From an uncultured Thermoanaerobaculia bacterium (GTDB lineage Bacteria > Acidobacteriota > Thermoanaerobaculia > Multivoradales > Multivoraceae): DNA of 64,000 nt. Shown here piece by piece: positions 30,563-38,709 of the stretch. Within the stretch, counting starts at the first letter, position 1. The number at the start of each line of letters is the position of its first letter. The position numbers and the translations under genes were made by a program. The stretch lies in the NCBI GenBank assembly GCA_951813015.1, contig CATOTG010000002.1:124001-188000 (forward strand), given 5' to 3'. The notes below the pieces were generated by a model. It worked only from the letters and a program-made list of their open reading frames with translations. It made no database searches and was not told where the DNA came from.

Positions 30563-31207
30563 ATGAACCTTGCCGTCGAAGAGCACCTGGGCGCCGTAGA
30601 GCGTTCCGTGTCGTTGCTGGAACGCGACGGTCGCCCCGCCAGCGTGGTTTCTCTCTGCCGCAGCTTTCGCGTGGCCCAAAAGGACCTGTGGGACGCCTTG
30701 ACCAACGCTGAACGAATCCAGCGCTGGCTTCTGCCCATCAGCGGCGAGCTCGAGCTCGGCGGCCGCTTCCAACTGACGGGGAACGCCAGCGGCGAGATCA
30801 CGGCCTGCGAGCGGCCCTCGCACGTCGCGCTCACGTGGGAATTCGCCGACGACGTCAGTTGGGTGGAGGTCCGCTGCTCGGCAAACGGAGCCGGCGCCGC
30901 CCGCCTCGAACTCATCCACACCGCTCTCCTGGCGCCGCACTGGGACGAGTACGGACCCGGAGCGGCCGGTGTCGGCTGGGAACTTGGTCTGCTTGGACTG
31001 GCCCTCCACCTGGAGCAGCCGGACGAGCCACAACTCGACGAACACGCCTTCGCCGCCTCCCCGGAGGGCCAGGCTCTGATCACCGGCAGCAGCGAGGCAT
31101 GGGGCGACGCCGGAGTCGCGGCGGGAACGGCGCCAACCGTCGCCCGCGCCGCAGCCCGGCTGACCACCGCTTTCTACACCGGCGAGCCGGTGGATTCGGC
31201 AGAGTAA
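30563..31207 (+). CDS. SRPBCC family protein (AHSA1-like)
   Basis: 214 residues. START/Bet v1-like fold of the AHSA1 group: VVSLCRSFRVAQKDLWDALT, ERIQRWLLPISGELELGGRF, HVALTWEFADDVSWVEVR, RLELIHTALLAPHWDEYGPG, GVGWELGLLGLALHL. Bacterial members bind small hydrophobic ligands or act as stress or toxin-related proteins; no ligand can be inferred. The ATG at 30563 is the first in-frame start after the preceding DUF3604 stop (30531), so the two may be co-transcribed. Confidence 0.85.
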   Translation: MNLAVEEHLGAVERSVSLLERDGRPASVVSLCRSFRVAQKDLWDALTNAERIQRWLLPISGELELGGRFQLTGNASGEITACERPSHVALTWEFADDVSWVEVRCSANGAGAARLELIHTALLAPHWDEYGPGAAGVGWELGLLGLALHLEQPDEPQLDEHAFAASPEGQALITGSSEAWGDAGVAAGTAPTVARAAARLTTAFYTGEPVDSAE

Positions 31208-31507
31208 CCTGGGGCCAACTGCCGACGCCGCGACCCCTGCGTACCCTCCAGACCTGCCTTGGCGCCGAATACCGAGTAACGCAGCACGGATTCCAGCCAG
31301 CCTCCTCCCCAGCGCACTCGGAGACCAGGCCCACCAAGTGACGAAATGAGCCCGTCATGAGCCAAACGAAGGCCGCTGCACCGATCGTTGAGGCCGCCGA
31401 ACGGGAGATCCACGGAGCGATGCTCGCCGCCGTGGCTTAGCAGCCCGTCGCAGGCGGACAGGTTTGGCGGCAACTCGACCTCTTCCCGGGCGCCCGAGCG
31501 CCTTCGC
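31208..31507. other. Intergenic stretch after the SRPBCC gene
   Basis: 300 bases without a gene I can support. A 27-codon open frame (31357-31440, starting MSQTKAAAPIVEAAEREI) is too short and lacks a clear ribosome-binding site. Confidence 0.45.
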
Positions 31508-31921
31508 CTACTCGGTCAGCAGAGCCAGCAGAGCCCTCGGCGAATGCACCGTCACGCGCGAGCCGACGAAGTCCTTCTCGTTCCGCGTGACGATACAGTC
31601 CACGCAGGCTTGTCGTCCCGACTCGACGACTACCGCATCTTCGAAGTCGCGCAGACGGCTCTCGGCCGCGTGCTCCAGAGTCGCCCTGTTCACCGGCGCC
31701 ACGTCGAGCACGGACAGCAGAGACGAGATGTGGCGCCTGGCGGCATCCCTGCCAATCGCTTTCTGCACCAGGTAGAAGATCGTCGTGAACGAATCAGCGC
31801 AGGCCAGCCCCTGAATCTGGCCGCGGTCGGCCCGTGAGAGAAGATCGGCGACGGTCTCCGCGAATGGCGCCCGGTCGAGCAGGAAGTCGATAAGCACGTT
31901 GGTGTCGAAGAGCACCCTCAT
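31508..31921 (-). CDS. PIN-domain toxin (VapC-like ribonuclease)
   Basis: 137 residues from the ATG at 31919-31921. PIN fold with the first acidic residue in RVLFDTNVLIDFLLDR, an Glu in FAETVADLLSRADRG, SFTTIFYLVQKAIG, the Asp-rich RLRDFEDAVVVESG, and the final CIVTRNEKDFVGSRV. All four acidic positions needed for Mg2+-dependent RNA cleavage seem present. It starts 13 bases after the stop of a small upstream gene with antitoxin features, a normal toxin-antitoxin layout. The DUF6364/PIN pairing suggests a VapBC-type system. Confidence 0.85.
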   Translation of the reverse strand: MRVLFDTNVLIDFLLDRAPFAETVADLLSRADRGQIQGLACADSFTTIFYLVQKAIGRDAARRHISSLLSVLDVAPVNRATLEHAAESRLRDFEDAVVVESGRQACVDCIVTRNEKDFVGSRVTVHSPRALLALLTE

Positions 31922-31934
31922 GCGCCCGGCCTTC

Positions 31935-32177
31935 TCAGAGGTGCTTCTCCTCAAGATGCGCGTGGTAGTCACGCACACCGTCCAGTCCCTTGTCCTTCAG
32001 CACCCCGCGCAGCCGGGCCACGGTCGGCGTCTCGGCGCCAGCCGGCTGGCGCCGGGATGTCACCGCGGAGAAGTACTCCGCCACGATCTGCGAAACGGAC
32101 TTGCCGGCTTCCCTGGCGTAGTCCTTCGCCCGGGCGATCAGCCGGTCGTCAAGCCGCAGCGTGAGCTTGGTGTGCAT
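31935..32177 (-). CDS. Antitoxin, ribbon-helix-helix-like (DUF6364 type)
   Basis: 80 residues from the ATG at 32175-32177. HTKLTLRLDDRLIARAKDYA followed by REAGKSVSQIVAEYFSAV is the DUF6364/MetJ-like DNA-binding pattern common among VapB-type antitoxins. The C-terminal tail (RLRGVLKDKGLDGVRDYHAH) is the likely toxin-binding part. It precedes the PIN toxin in the same direction and presumably represses the pair. Confidence 0.82.
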   Translation of the reverse strand: MHTKLTLRLDDRLIARAKDYAREAGKSVSQIVAEYFSAVTSRRQPAGAETPTVARLRGVLKDKGLDGVRDYHAHLEEKHL

Positions 32178-32257
32178 GGGCGGGAGTGACGTACATCGTG
32201 CGCGCAAGTATACGTCAACCACGCCGTCCGTCAATCGAGCCCTCTGGTTCCCGGGTA

Positions 32258-34048
32258 CTAGCCGTCACTCCGAAGCACGGAAACGAAGGCCTCCTGCGGG
32301 ATGTCGACGGAGCCGACCCGCTTCATCCGCTTCTTCCCCTCCCGCTGCTTCTCGAGCAGTTTCCGCTTGCGGGTGATATCGCCGCCGTAGCACTTGGCGG
32401 TCACGTCCTTGCGGAAGGCGGTGATCGTGGAGCGGGCGATGATCTGGCCGCCGATCGCACCCTGGATCGCGATCTTGAACTGCTGGCGCGGGATCGTGTC
32501 CTTCAGACGCTCGCAGTAGCGGAGCGCCCGCCGCCTCGCCTTGTCCCGGTGGACGAGCTGGGAGAGGGCGTCGACCCGCTCTCCGTTGACCAGGATGTCG
32601 ACCTTGACCAGGTCCGTTACCCGGGAGCCGATCAACTCGTAGTCGAACGAACCGTAGCCCTGGGTCACCGTCTTCAGCTTGTCGTAGAAGTCGAAGAGGA
32701 CTTCGGCCAGCGGCAGCTCGCAGGTCAGCTCGACCCGCCCCACCGCCAGATAGTGGATGTTCGTCTTGCCGCCGCGGCGCTCGAGGCACAGCTCCATCAC
32801 CGCGCCGAGGTAGCGCTCGGGCAGCATGATCGAGGCCTTGATGTACGGCTCCGCGACCGTCTCGATCTCGGAGGGGTCCGGGTAGGCGGCGGGATTGTCG
32901 ATCCGTTGCTGCGTCCCGTCCGACATCCGTACCCGGTAGCGCACGGACGGCGCCGACAGGACGAGGGACAGACCGTACTCCCTCTCCAGGCGCTCCTGCA
33001 CCACGTCCAGGTGCAGCAGACCCAGAAAACCGCAGCGGAAGCCGAATCCGAGAGCCGACGACGCGTCCTTCTCGTAGGTCAGGGAGGCGTCGTTGAGCGC
33101 CAGCTTCTCGAGGGCGCTCGTCAAATCCTCGTAGTCGTGACTCGACACCGGATAGACGGAGGAGAACACGACCGGCTTCGCCTCGCGGTAGCCCGGGATC
33201 GGCTCGGCGGCGCCGCCCGAGGCGCTCGTGATCGTGTCGCCGATGTCGATCTCCGAGATCTTCCGGATTCCCGCGATCACGTAACCCACAGCGCCCGCCT
33301 CGAGCTCCTCGCGTTGCCGCCGCTTGAGCAGAAGAGTCCCCACCTCTTCGACCTCGTGCTCGCTGCCCGTGTGCATCAGCCGGACCTTCTGTTTCGGGCG
33401 GAGCGTGCCCTGTCGCACCCTGACCAGCATGACGACGCCCCGATAGGGGTCGTACTGGGCATCGAACACCAGCGCCTGGAGCGGCGCCTCGGCGTCCCCC
33501 TCCGGCGGCGGCAGGCGATCCACGATCGCGTCGAGCACATCTTCCACCCCCTCGCCGGTCTTCGCCGAGCACAGCACCGCCTCGAACGGGTCGAGGCCCA
33601 GGTCGCTGTCTATCTCCTCCCGCACCCGGTCCACGTCGGCGGACGGCAGGTCGATCTTGTTGATCACCGGAATGACCGCCAGGTCGTACTCGAGCGCCAG
33701 GTAGAGATTGGCGACCGTCTGCGCCTCCACGCCCTGGGCCGCGTCGATCAGGAGCAACGCCCCCTCGCAGGACATGAGCGACCTCCGCACCTCGTGCGAG
33801 AAATCGACGTGGCCCGGCGTGTCGATCAGGTTCAGACGGCAAAGGCGGCCTTCCGCATCCTGGCGCCGCAGGGTGACCGTGTTGCTCTTGATCGTGATCC
33901 CCCGCTCCCGCTCGATGTCCATCGAGTCCAGGATCTGGTCGCGGAACTGGCGATCCTCCACCGCGCCGCAGTGCTGGATCAGCCGATCGGCAAGCGTCGA
34001 CTTGCCGTGGTCGACGTGAGCGATGATGCAGAAGTTGCGAACCGACAT
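32258..34048 (-). CDS. lepA: Elongation factor 4 (LepA), ribosome back-translocase GTPase
   Basis: 596 residues, full length. Start MSVRNFCIIAHVDHGKST gives the G1 loop within the first 20 residues. GTPase motifs: RERGITIKSN, LIDTPGHVDFSHEV, INKIDLPSADVDRV, LCSAKTGEGVEDVL. The LepA-specific C-terminal region follows: FRCGFLGLLHLDVVQERLER, RRGGKTNIHYLAVGRVELT, GYGSFDYELI, and a tail with CYGGDITRKRKLLEKQREGK. LepA is a conserved translation factor. It is frame-clean, unlike many genes before 25 kb. Confidence 0.97.
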   Translation of the reverse strand: MSVRNFCIIAHVDHGKSTLADRLIQHCGAVEDRQFRDQILDSMDIERERGITIKSNTVTLRRQDAEGRLCRLNLIDTPGHVDFSHEVRRSLMSCEGALLLIDAAQGVEAQTVANLYLALEYDLAVIPVINKIDLPSADVDRVREEIDSDLGLDPFEAVLCSAKTGEGVEDVLDAIVDRLPPPEGDAEAPLQALVFDAQYDPYRGVVMLVRVRQGTLRPKQKVRLMHTGSEHEVEEVGTLLLKRRQREELEAGAVGYVIAGIRKISEIDIGDTITSASGGAAEPIPGYREAKPVVFSSVYPVSSHDYEDLTSALEKLALNDASLTYEKDASSALGFGFRCGFLGLLHLDVVQERLEREYGLSLVLSAPSVRYRVRMSDGTQQRIDNPAAYPDPSEIETVAEPYIKASIMLPERYLGAVMELCLERRGGKTNIHYLAVGRVELTCELPLAEVLFDFYDKLKTVTQGYGSFDYELIGSRVTDLVKVDILVNGERVDALSQLVHRDKARRRALRYCERLKDTIPRQQFKIAIQGAIGGQIIARSTITAFRKDVTAKCYGGDITRKRKLLEKQREGKKRMKRVGSVDIPQEAFVSVLRSDG

Positions 34049-34434
34049 GGGCGAGCCGCATCCTATTGCGTCCGCCACCGGGACAGGGACCAGAATCCAC
34101 CCAGCAAAGGTACAGGTGCGCCGGTCTTCTGGCCGACATCCGCCACCGGGTGCGCCGGCCCCTGGCCGCCATCCGTCACCGGGTGCGGCGGCCCCTGGCC
34201 GCCATCCGCCACCGGGTGCGCCGGCCCCTGGCCGCCATCCGCCACCGGGTGCGCCGGCCCCCTGGCCGCCATCCGCCACCAGGTGCGCGTGCGTGCCGTC
34301 CGTGCGCCCGCTGACCGGCGCACGGACTGGTTCGCGTGTGGCGCGGGTTCGCGCCACCGGGGTTCTCGCCGCTATCCGCCGCAGGCGGAATCCGGAACAA
34401 ACCCGCACCCCCGCGAACTTGCTACCGTCACATC
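34049..34434. repeat. Dispersed repeat copy R1 in the lepA-arginase intergenic region
   Basis: The segment starting near 34088 (ACCAGAATCCACCCAGCAAA) matches 51171-51190 (ACCAGAATCAACCCAGCAAG), and both continue with GGTACAGGTGCGCCGG. A tandem array (listed separately) then interrupts the unit, which resumes near 34298. Two stem-loops close it: CCGTGCGCC (34300-34308) with GGCGCACGG (34317-34325), and GTGGCGCG (34338-34345) with CGCGCCAC (34350-34357), joined by the shared GACTGGTTC segment. It lies between divergent genes, so it also holds their promoters; none was identified. Confidence 0.75.
34122..34288. repeat. 33-bp tandem repeat array, five units
   Basis: Five head-to-tail units at 34122-34155, 34156-34188, 34189-34221, 34222-34254 and 34255-34288. 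The core of each is CTGGCCGCCATCCGCCACC followed by GGGTGCG. Units 3 and 4 are identical; the first and last have one extra base and a few changes. The period is a multiple of three, which makes long spurious open frames here, but nothing indicates that it is translated. Confidence 0.9.
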
Positions 34435-35346
34435 ATGTCCACCTCGGCCGCAGCCGCCCGGACCACCATCCGCATCGTCGGCGCCCCTCTGGACCTCGGC
34501 CAGTCGCGCCGCGGCGTCGACCTGGGCCCGACGGCGCTGCGCTACGCCGGACTCAAGTCGGAACTCACCCGACTCGGGTACCGGGTCGAGGATCGGGGCA
34601 ACATCGAGACCGTCGAACGGGACACGCTGTCCGGAGCGCCCGGCCTGGGCTTCCTCCAGCCGGTCGTGGAAGCCTGCGAGCGCATCTACGAGGCCAGCCG
34701 GCAGGCCGTCGCCGACGGCGCCGTGCCGCTCGTACTCGGGGGTGACCACTCGATTGCAGTCGGCACGCTCGGCGGCGTGTCGCACGAGCACCGCACCGGC
34801 GTCCTCTGGATCGATGCCCACGGCGACTTCAACACGCCCGAGACATCGCCCACCGGCAACCTGCACGGCATGCCCCTGGCCGCCCTGTGCGGACTCGGCG
34901 CGCCGGAACTGGTCGACGCCGGACGCCCCGGCGCCAAGCTCCGGGCCGAGGACGTCGTGCTGTTCGGTGTCCGCGACCTGGATCCCGGCGAGCAGGCGCT
35001 GATTCAGCAAACCGGCATCAGCACCTACACGATGCGTCAGATCGACGAACGGGGTCTGGCGCCGCTGGCCACCGAGGCCCTGGAGCGCCTGGACCACGTG
35101 GACCTTCTCCACGTCAGCCTGGACATGGACTCGATCGACCCCCGCGAGGCGCCCGGGGTGGGCACGCAGGTTCCCGGCGGCCTGAGCTACCGCGAAGGCC
35201 ACCTGTTGATGGAACTGATCGCGGAGCACGGCGGCATCGGTTCCGTCGACGTGGTCGAAGTCAATCCGATCCTCGACACCCGCAACCAGACCGCGAAGCT
35301 GGCTCTCGGCCTGTTGAGCTCGCTCTTCGGCCGCAGCATTCTCTAG
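34435..35346 (+). CDS. rocF: Arginase (ureohydrolase family)
   Basis: 303 residues, family length. Manganese ligands are visible: H105 in LVLGGDHSIAVG, D127, H129 and D131 in LWIDAHGDFNTPETSPTG, and the last two Asp in VSLDMDSIDPREAPGVGT. The start IRIVGAPLDLGQSRRGVDLG and the NTPETSPTGNLHGMPLA loop are arginase rather than agmatinase features. It hydrolyses arginine to ornithine and urea in the cytoplasm. No ornithine-using gene or urease is adjacent. Confidence 0.93.
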   Translation: MSTSAAAARTTIRIVGAPLDLGQSRRGVDLGPTALRYAGLKSELTRLGYRVEDRGNIETVERDTLSGAPGLGFLQPVVEACERIYEASRQAVADGAVPLVLGGDHSIAVGTLGGVSHEHRTGVLWIDAHGDFNTPETSPTGNLHGMPLAALCGLGAPELVDAGRPGAKLRAEDVVLFGVRDLDPGEQALIQQTGISTYTMRQIDERGLAPLATEALERLDHVDLLHVSLDMDSIDPREAPGVGTQVPGGLSYREGHLLMELIAEHGGIGSVDVVEVNPILDTRNQTAKLALGLLSSLFGRSIL

Positions 35347-35466
35347 CAGCCCGTGGCAGAAGTCCGTGTCACACCGAGAGGTCCAGAAGACGTAGCAGAG
35401 CCCCAGCCTTCTCTTCCGTGTCGACGATGACCTCCAGGACTGGCCTGTCGTCCTCTTCACGCGCCC

Positions 35467-36078
35467 TCATCCAACACTCACGGCACCCGAGGCCGGGTCG
35501 TAAGTCACAGCGACCGAATCTCGCAGTTCCGCTTCGGCAATCGCCGCTCTCCTGAAGATCGGCAGGTTCGCGCCAGGATGCCGAGCCGATGGCACGACCA
35601 AACCATCGAGCTCAAGCTCCAACGCCTCTGTGCCGAGCCGATTGCAGAAGGTGTAGTCAGTCTCGTGGACCAGATCCGGCCACTCGGACACCTGCCCGCG
35701 AAGATCCTTCTCGCGGCCCGAGAACGTGCACTCCAGGTGCCGGTAGTACGTCGTTCTGGCGGTCGTTGGGCGTCCCATGACGACCGGAAGCCAGTGCTTG
35801 ACCTCGGCTTCGGCGGTCTCAACGTTCAGCGAACTGTAGAAGACCGGAAAGGAACCGTCGGAGTAGCGAGTCCGCCTTCTCAGCCTTCTCTTCGGCCTGA
35901 AGACGGCTTCGCAGAGTTGCTCGGCCGACGCTGCGCCGGGCGCGGCTGCCAAGACCTCCCTGAGTTCAGCCTCCCCTCTGCTATCCAAGCCAAGGGAGGT
36001 CAGGAAATCGAACGTGGGGTCCTTCGCCAGCCGGAAGACCCTGCGCGCGCTCCTCTCAGTAGGCAGCTCATCAAGCAA
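35467..36078 (-). CDS. RES-domain toxin
   Basis: 203 residues, TTG start at 36076-36078, just after the antitoxin stop. RES domain features: VFRLAKDPTFDFL near the start, RRRTRYSDGSFPVFYSSLNVETAEAEV in pieces giving the Arg, Tyr/Ser and Glu of the name, and a late DYTFCNRLGTEAL segment. RES toxins degrade or ADP-ribosylate with NAD+ as substrate, depleting NAD and stopping growth. It pairs with an Xre/MbcA-ParS type antitoxin gene upstream. Confidence 0.82.
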   Translation of the reverse strand: MLDELPTERSARRVFRLAKDPTFDFLTSLGLDSRGEAELREVLAAAPGAASAEQLCEAVFRPKRRLRRRTRYSDGSFPVFYSSLNVETAEAEVKHWLPVVMGRPTTARTTYYRHLECTFSGREKDLRGQVSEWPDLVHETDYTFCNRLGTEALELELDGLVVPSARHPGANLPIFRRAAIAEAELRDSVAVTYDPASGAVSVG

Positions 36079-36081
36079 GGC

Positions 36082-36600
36082 CTATGGCCCGGCCACCTCG
36101 TCCACGTACTCTCTGACCAGAAGCAAATCCTCCATCGAGCCGCCAACCATCAACGACATGGGCGACTTGCCTTCAAGAAGTTCGTGGGGCTCTCGCAACC
36201 ACTCGTTCTCGACCTCCAGGTCCCGGAACAGCGAATGGAGTGACTCCCTGATCCGGAACAGGTGGGCGATCCGGTCCCGCACGTCGCGGCCATGAAGTTC
36301 CGCCCGCCCAGTCAGCAGAGCGCCCGCGTGAGCCGTGTCGCCGGGACCGAAGCCGAGCAAACCGGCTAGATTGTCCTGACTGAGCCGCCAGAACCCGGCG
36401 AGCTTCAAGGCGAACTGAATCGGTCCGGGCGGCCGACCACGCGGGCTTCCGAGTGCTGCCGGACTCCGGGGTTGCACGGCCTCGGACACCTGTGCGGCCG
36501 AGGACCGAGTTCGGATCCGCGGATTGCGGAACAGCCCCACGTACTTTCCCTTGGGGGACGATCCCGTCCGTGCCGTAGGCCGTTCTTTCTTCATGCCCAT
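36082..36600 (-). CDS. Xre/MbcA/ParS-type antitoxin of the RES toxin
   Basis: 172 residues (ATG at 36598-36600, or at 36592-36594 two codons later). The N-terminal part is basic and probably disordered. A helical Xre-like section follows (WRLSQDNLAGLLGFGPGD), then the C-terminal toxin-binding domain RDRIAHLFRIRESLHSLF, PHELLEGKSPMSLMVGGSME and DLLLVREYVDEVAG, diagnostic of MbcA/ParS antitoxins. The stop is 3 bases before the RES start. Confidence 0.85.
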   Translation of the reverse strand: MGMKKERPTARTGSSPKGKYVGLFRNPRIRTRSSAAQVSEAVQPRSPAALGSPRGRPPGPIQFALKLAGFWRLSQDNLAGLLGFGPGDTAHAGALLTGRAELHGRDVRDRIAHLFRIRESLHSLFRDLEVENEWLREPHELLEGKSPMSLMVGGSMEDLLLVREYVDEVAGP

Positions 36601-36678
36601 CGCTATCCGCGATGGTATCCGACCCTACAGCCGAAAGCAGGGCAGAATACGGGACCTGCGCCACGACAAGGAGGCCCC

Positions 36679-37161
36679 ATGACCGACGAACCCCGCCAGT
36701 ACTGGCTGATGAAGAGCGAGCCGGGCGAGTACTCGATCGACGACCTCGAACGCGACGGCACGACCTACTGGGACGGCGTGCGGAACTACCAGGCGCGCAA
36801 CCTGATGCGGGACCGGATGCGGGTCGGCGACGGGGTCTTCTACTACCACTCGAACGCCAGGCCGACCGCGGTCGTCGGCCTGGCGCGCGTGTGCAGCGAG
36901 TCCTACCCGGACCCGACCCAGTTCGACCCGGGGGATTCCCACTACGACCCCAGGTCGGACCCGGAGAACCCCCGGTGGTACCTGGTCGACATCGAGTTCG
37001 AGTGCAAGTTCGACGAACCCGTCACGCTGGCCGAGCTGCGACAGCGACCCGACCTGGAGGGGATGGCCCTGCTCCGCCGGGGCCAGCGGCTCTCCGTTCA
37101 GCCGGTAACCGAACGGGAGTGGCGGATCGTCTGCGAGATGGCGGGCGTCGAGGCGCCATAG
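36679..37161 (+). CDS. EVE-domain protein
   Basis: 160 residues, ATG at 36679 with AAGGAGG 5 bases upstream. EVE domain (PUA-like): YWLMKSEPGEYSIDDLERDG, TTYWDGVRNYQARNLMRDRM, GDGVFYYHSNARPTAVVGLA, and a Trp-containing WYLVDIEFECKF. EVE proteins bind modified bases in nucleic acid and often occur in defence or modification contexts. It converges on the interrupted helicase gene with only 25 bases between stops. Stand-alone EVE genes of this kind are also widespread housekeeping genes, so a link to defence is not proven. Confidence 0.9.
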   Translation: MTDEPRQYWLMKSEPGEYSIDDLERDGTTYWDGVRNYQARNLMRDRMRVGDGVFYYHSNARPTAVVGLARVCSESYPDPTQFDPGDSHYDPRSDPENPRWYLVDIEFECKFDEPVTLAELRQRPDLEGMALLRRGQRLSVQPVTEREWRIVCEMAGVEAP

Positions 37162-37186
37162 AACAAGACTCTGAAAGCGACCCGGT

Positions 37187-38709
37187 TCAACCGGCGCCGC
37201 GAACCGCAGTGACGTAGACGATGGTCGGGTGTGTCGGATGGCGAGCTTTGACGTCGAGACGTGTTCGGTTCAACGTCCGGGCTTGCCGCGCGTGGCTCGC
37301 GCTGAAGTCAAACGCCGTGCTCCCCTCCCAATAGCCCAAGCCATGATCGAGACGCAACACGACCGACCGACCTGAAGCCCACACGATCTCCAGTTCGCGG
37401 GCGTGAGGCAGATGCCGTGGCGCAATCGTCTCGAAACTCGGCTCGAAGCCTCTGAGGCGAGCCAACTCATCACCGACCCTGTCCCGGTCCGAAGCTTGCG
37501 GCCAAGGATGGTGGATTCGATGAGCCCATGCATGGTCCACGTCATAACTGGCCGACCGGACAGCCAAACGGGTGCCCTTGCCGCCACTTGGCGTCAAGGC
37601 CGTCACGAGCTCGATGAAGAGGCGAACGGTGAACGGATGTCTCACGTAGCGATCGATGTAGCGGATCTCGGAGATCGGTCCTCCGACCTCGAGCTGGCGG
37701 CCGAGTCGCGGCGCTTGGCCCTTGACCAGATCCCAGAATCGTACGCCGAACCCCCTTGCGGAACCGTTCAGGTCCGACCCAATCCGCACCTCCCCCACAG
37801 AGGCCTCGGGTGTACGCCTCAGGTCGGAGGCACTGAGTTCGAGCGATCCATGGGAATCCGACCGCGGTTCCGACGAGACAGCCTTGATGCAGATGCCGCT
37901 CTCCGTACCACATCCCCAGTCGGCGCCTGGCGCCCGCCCGTCCTCGTCAATCACCACCCATCTCACCGAGCCCGCCGACCCCTCGATCTCGACCGCGAGT
38001 GCTTCTGTCGACGGCAATGAACCGCGCACGAAGAGAGTGGCGCCAGACACTTCGACCAGGTTCGCCAACAAGTTAGCCACCGCCGGATCAAGTCCGTCCC
38101 GCGCTTCTTCTGGAATCAACAGCTCAACCTCGACATCGTCTGTTCGCCAGCGAAAGAGGTCCGGCGCCACACTCCAATCCGCTATGTTCCAGCGGTCCAG
38201 CCGCCCATCCAGGTAGATTCGCAGCCGTTTCACGCCAGGCCGCGACAACTCCTGTCGGAGCGCATTGCGGAGGCCTCGCAGCTCGAGTTTGGCGCCTGCC
38301 CCGAACCTCTTCACCTGGTCTGGCACGTCAAGCCGCATCAGGGCGGACTCCGAAAGCACGCACGCGGCCCTATGGCGGTCCATTTGGTCCGCTCGATACT
38401 GGGTATCGAAACTCAGCAGACAGCCGTGACAGGCTGAGTCGCACTGGCGCGGACACTCGAGGTTCCGGCGGGCCGCTCTGAGCAGATCAACGAGCTGCTG
38501 AGACGCCGTCGCAACGTAACCGGCGCCGCCGCTCGCGGTGTCGTACAGGAAGATCGAGCGCCCCGACGTGCCGTCCCGATTTCGAACTCGCTGCGTGGCA
38601 CAACCAAGCTCCCTCGCATCGATGCCCAACTGCTCAGCAAGGGCAGACCGGAGCGCCACTGCAACGGTGTAAGCCTCGACTTCATCCTTGATCGGCAAAC
38701 CCGTCTCTA
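37187..38709 (-). pseudogene. druE: DruE-like helicase, C-terminal piece (DUF1998/MZB domain)
   Basis: 507 codons with the natural stop at 37187. From the IS junction it reads VETGLPIKDEVEAYTVAVAL, then the DUF1998 core: FLYDTASGGAGYVATASQQL and the Cys cluster CPRQCDSACHGCLLSF followed by DTQYRADQMDRHRA. The rest is an alpha/beta tail typical of long Druantia-type helicases. Joining it to the middle piece after removing the IS and one copy of the 4-bp duplication gives LLSVETGLPIKD with no frame change, so this is the end of the same gene. It has no start of its own. Confidence 0.85.

Noticed and set aside
32265..34172. Long alternative open frame antisense or out of frame with lepA
   Set aside because: Arg/Gly/Ala-rich translation typical of high-GC shadow frames; lepA explains the whole region.
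34122..34288. CRISPR array
   Set aside because: The 33-bp units are contiguous, with no unique spacers and no cas genes nearby.
34063..34323. Repetitive open frames through the 33-bp tandem array on both strands
   Set aside because: The period is a multiple of three, so all frames stay open; there is no start signal or family, and the array belongs to an intergenic repeat.
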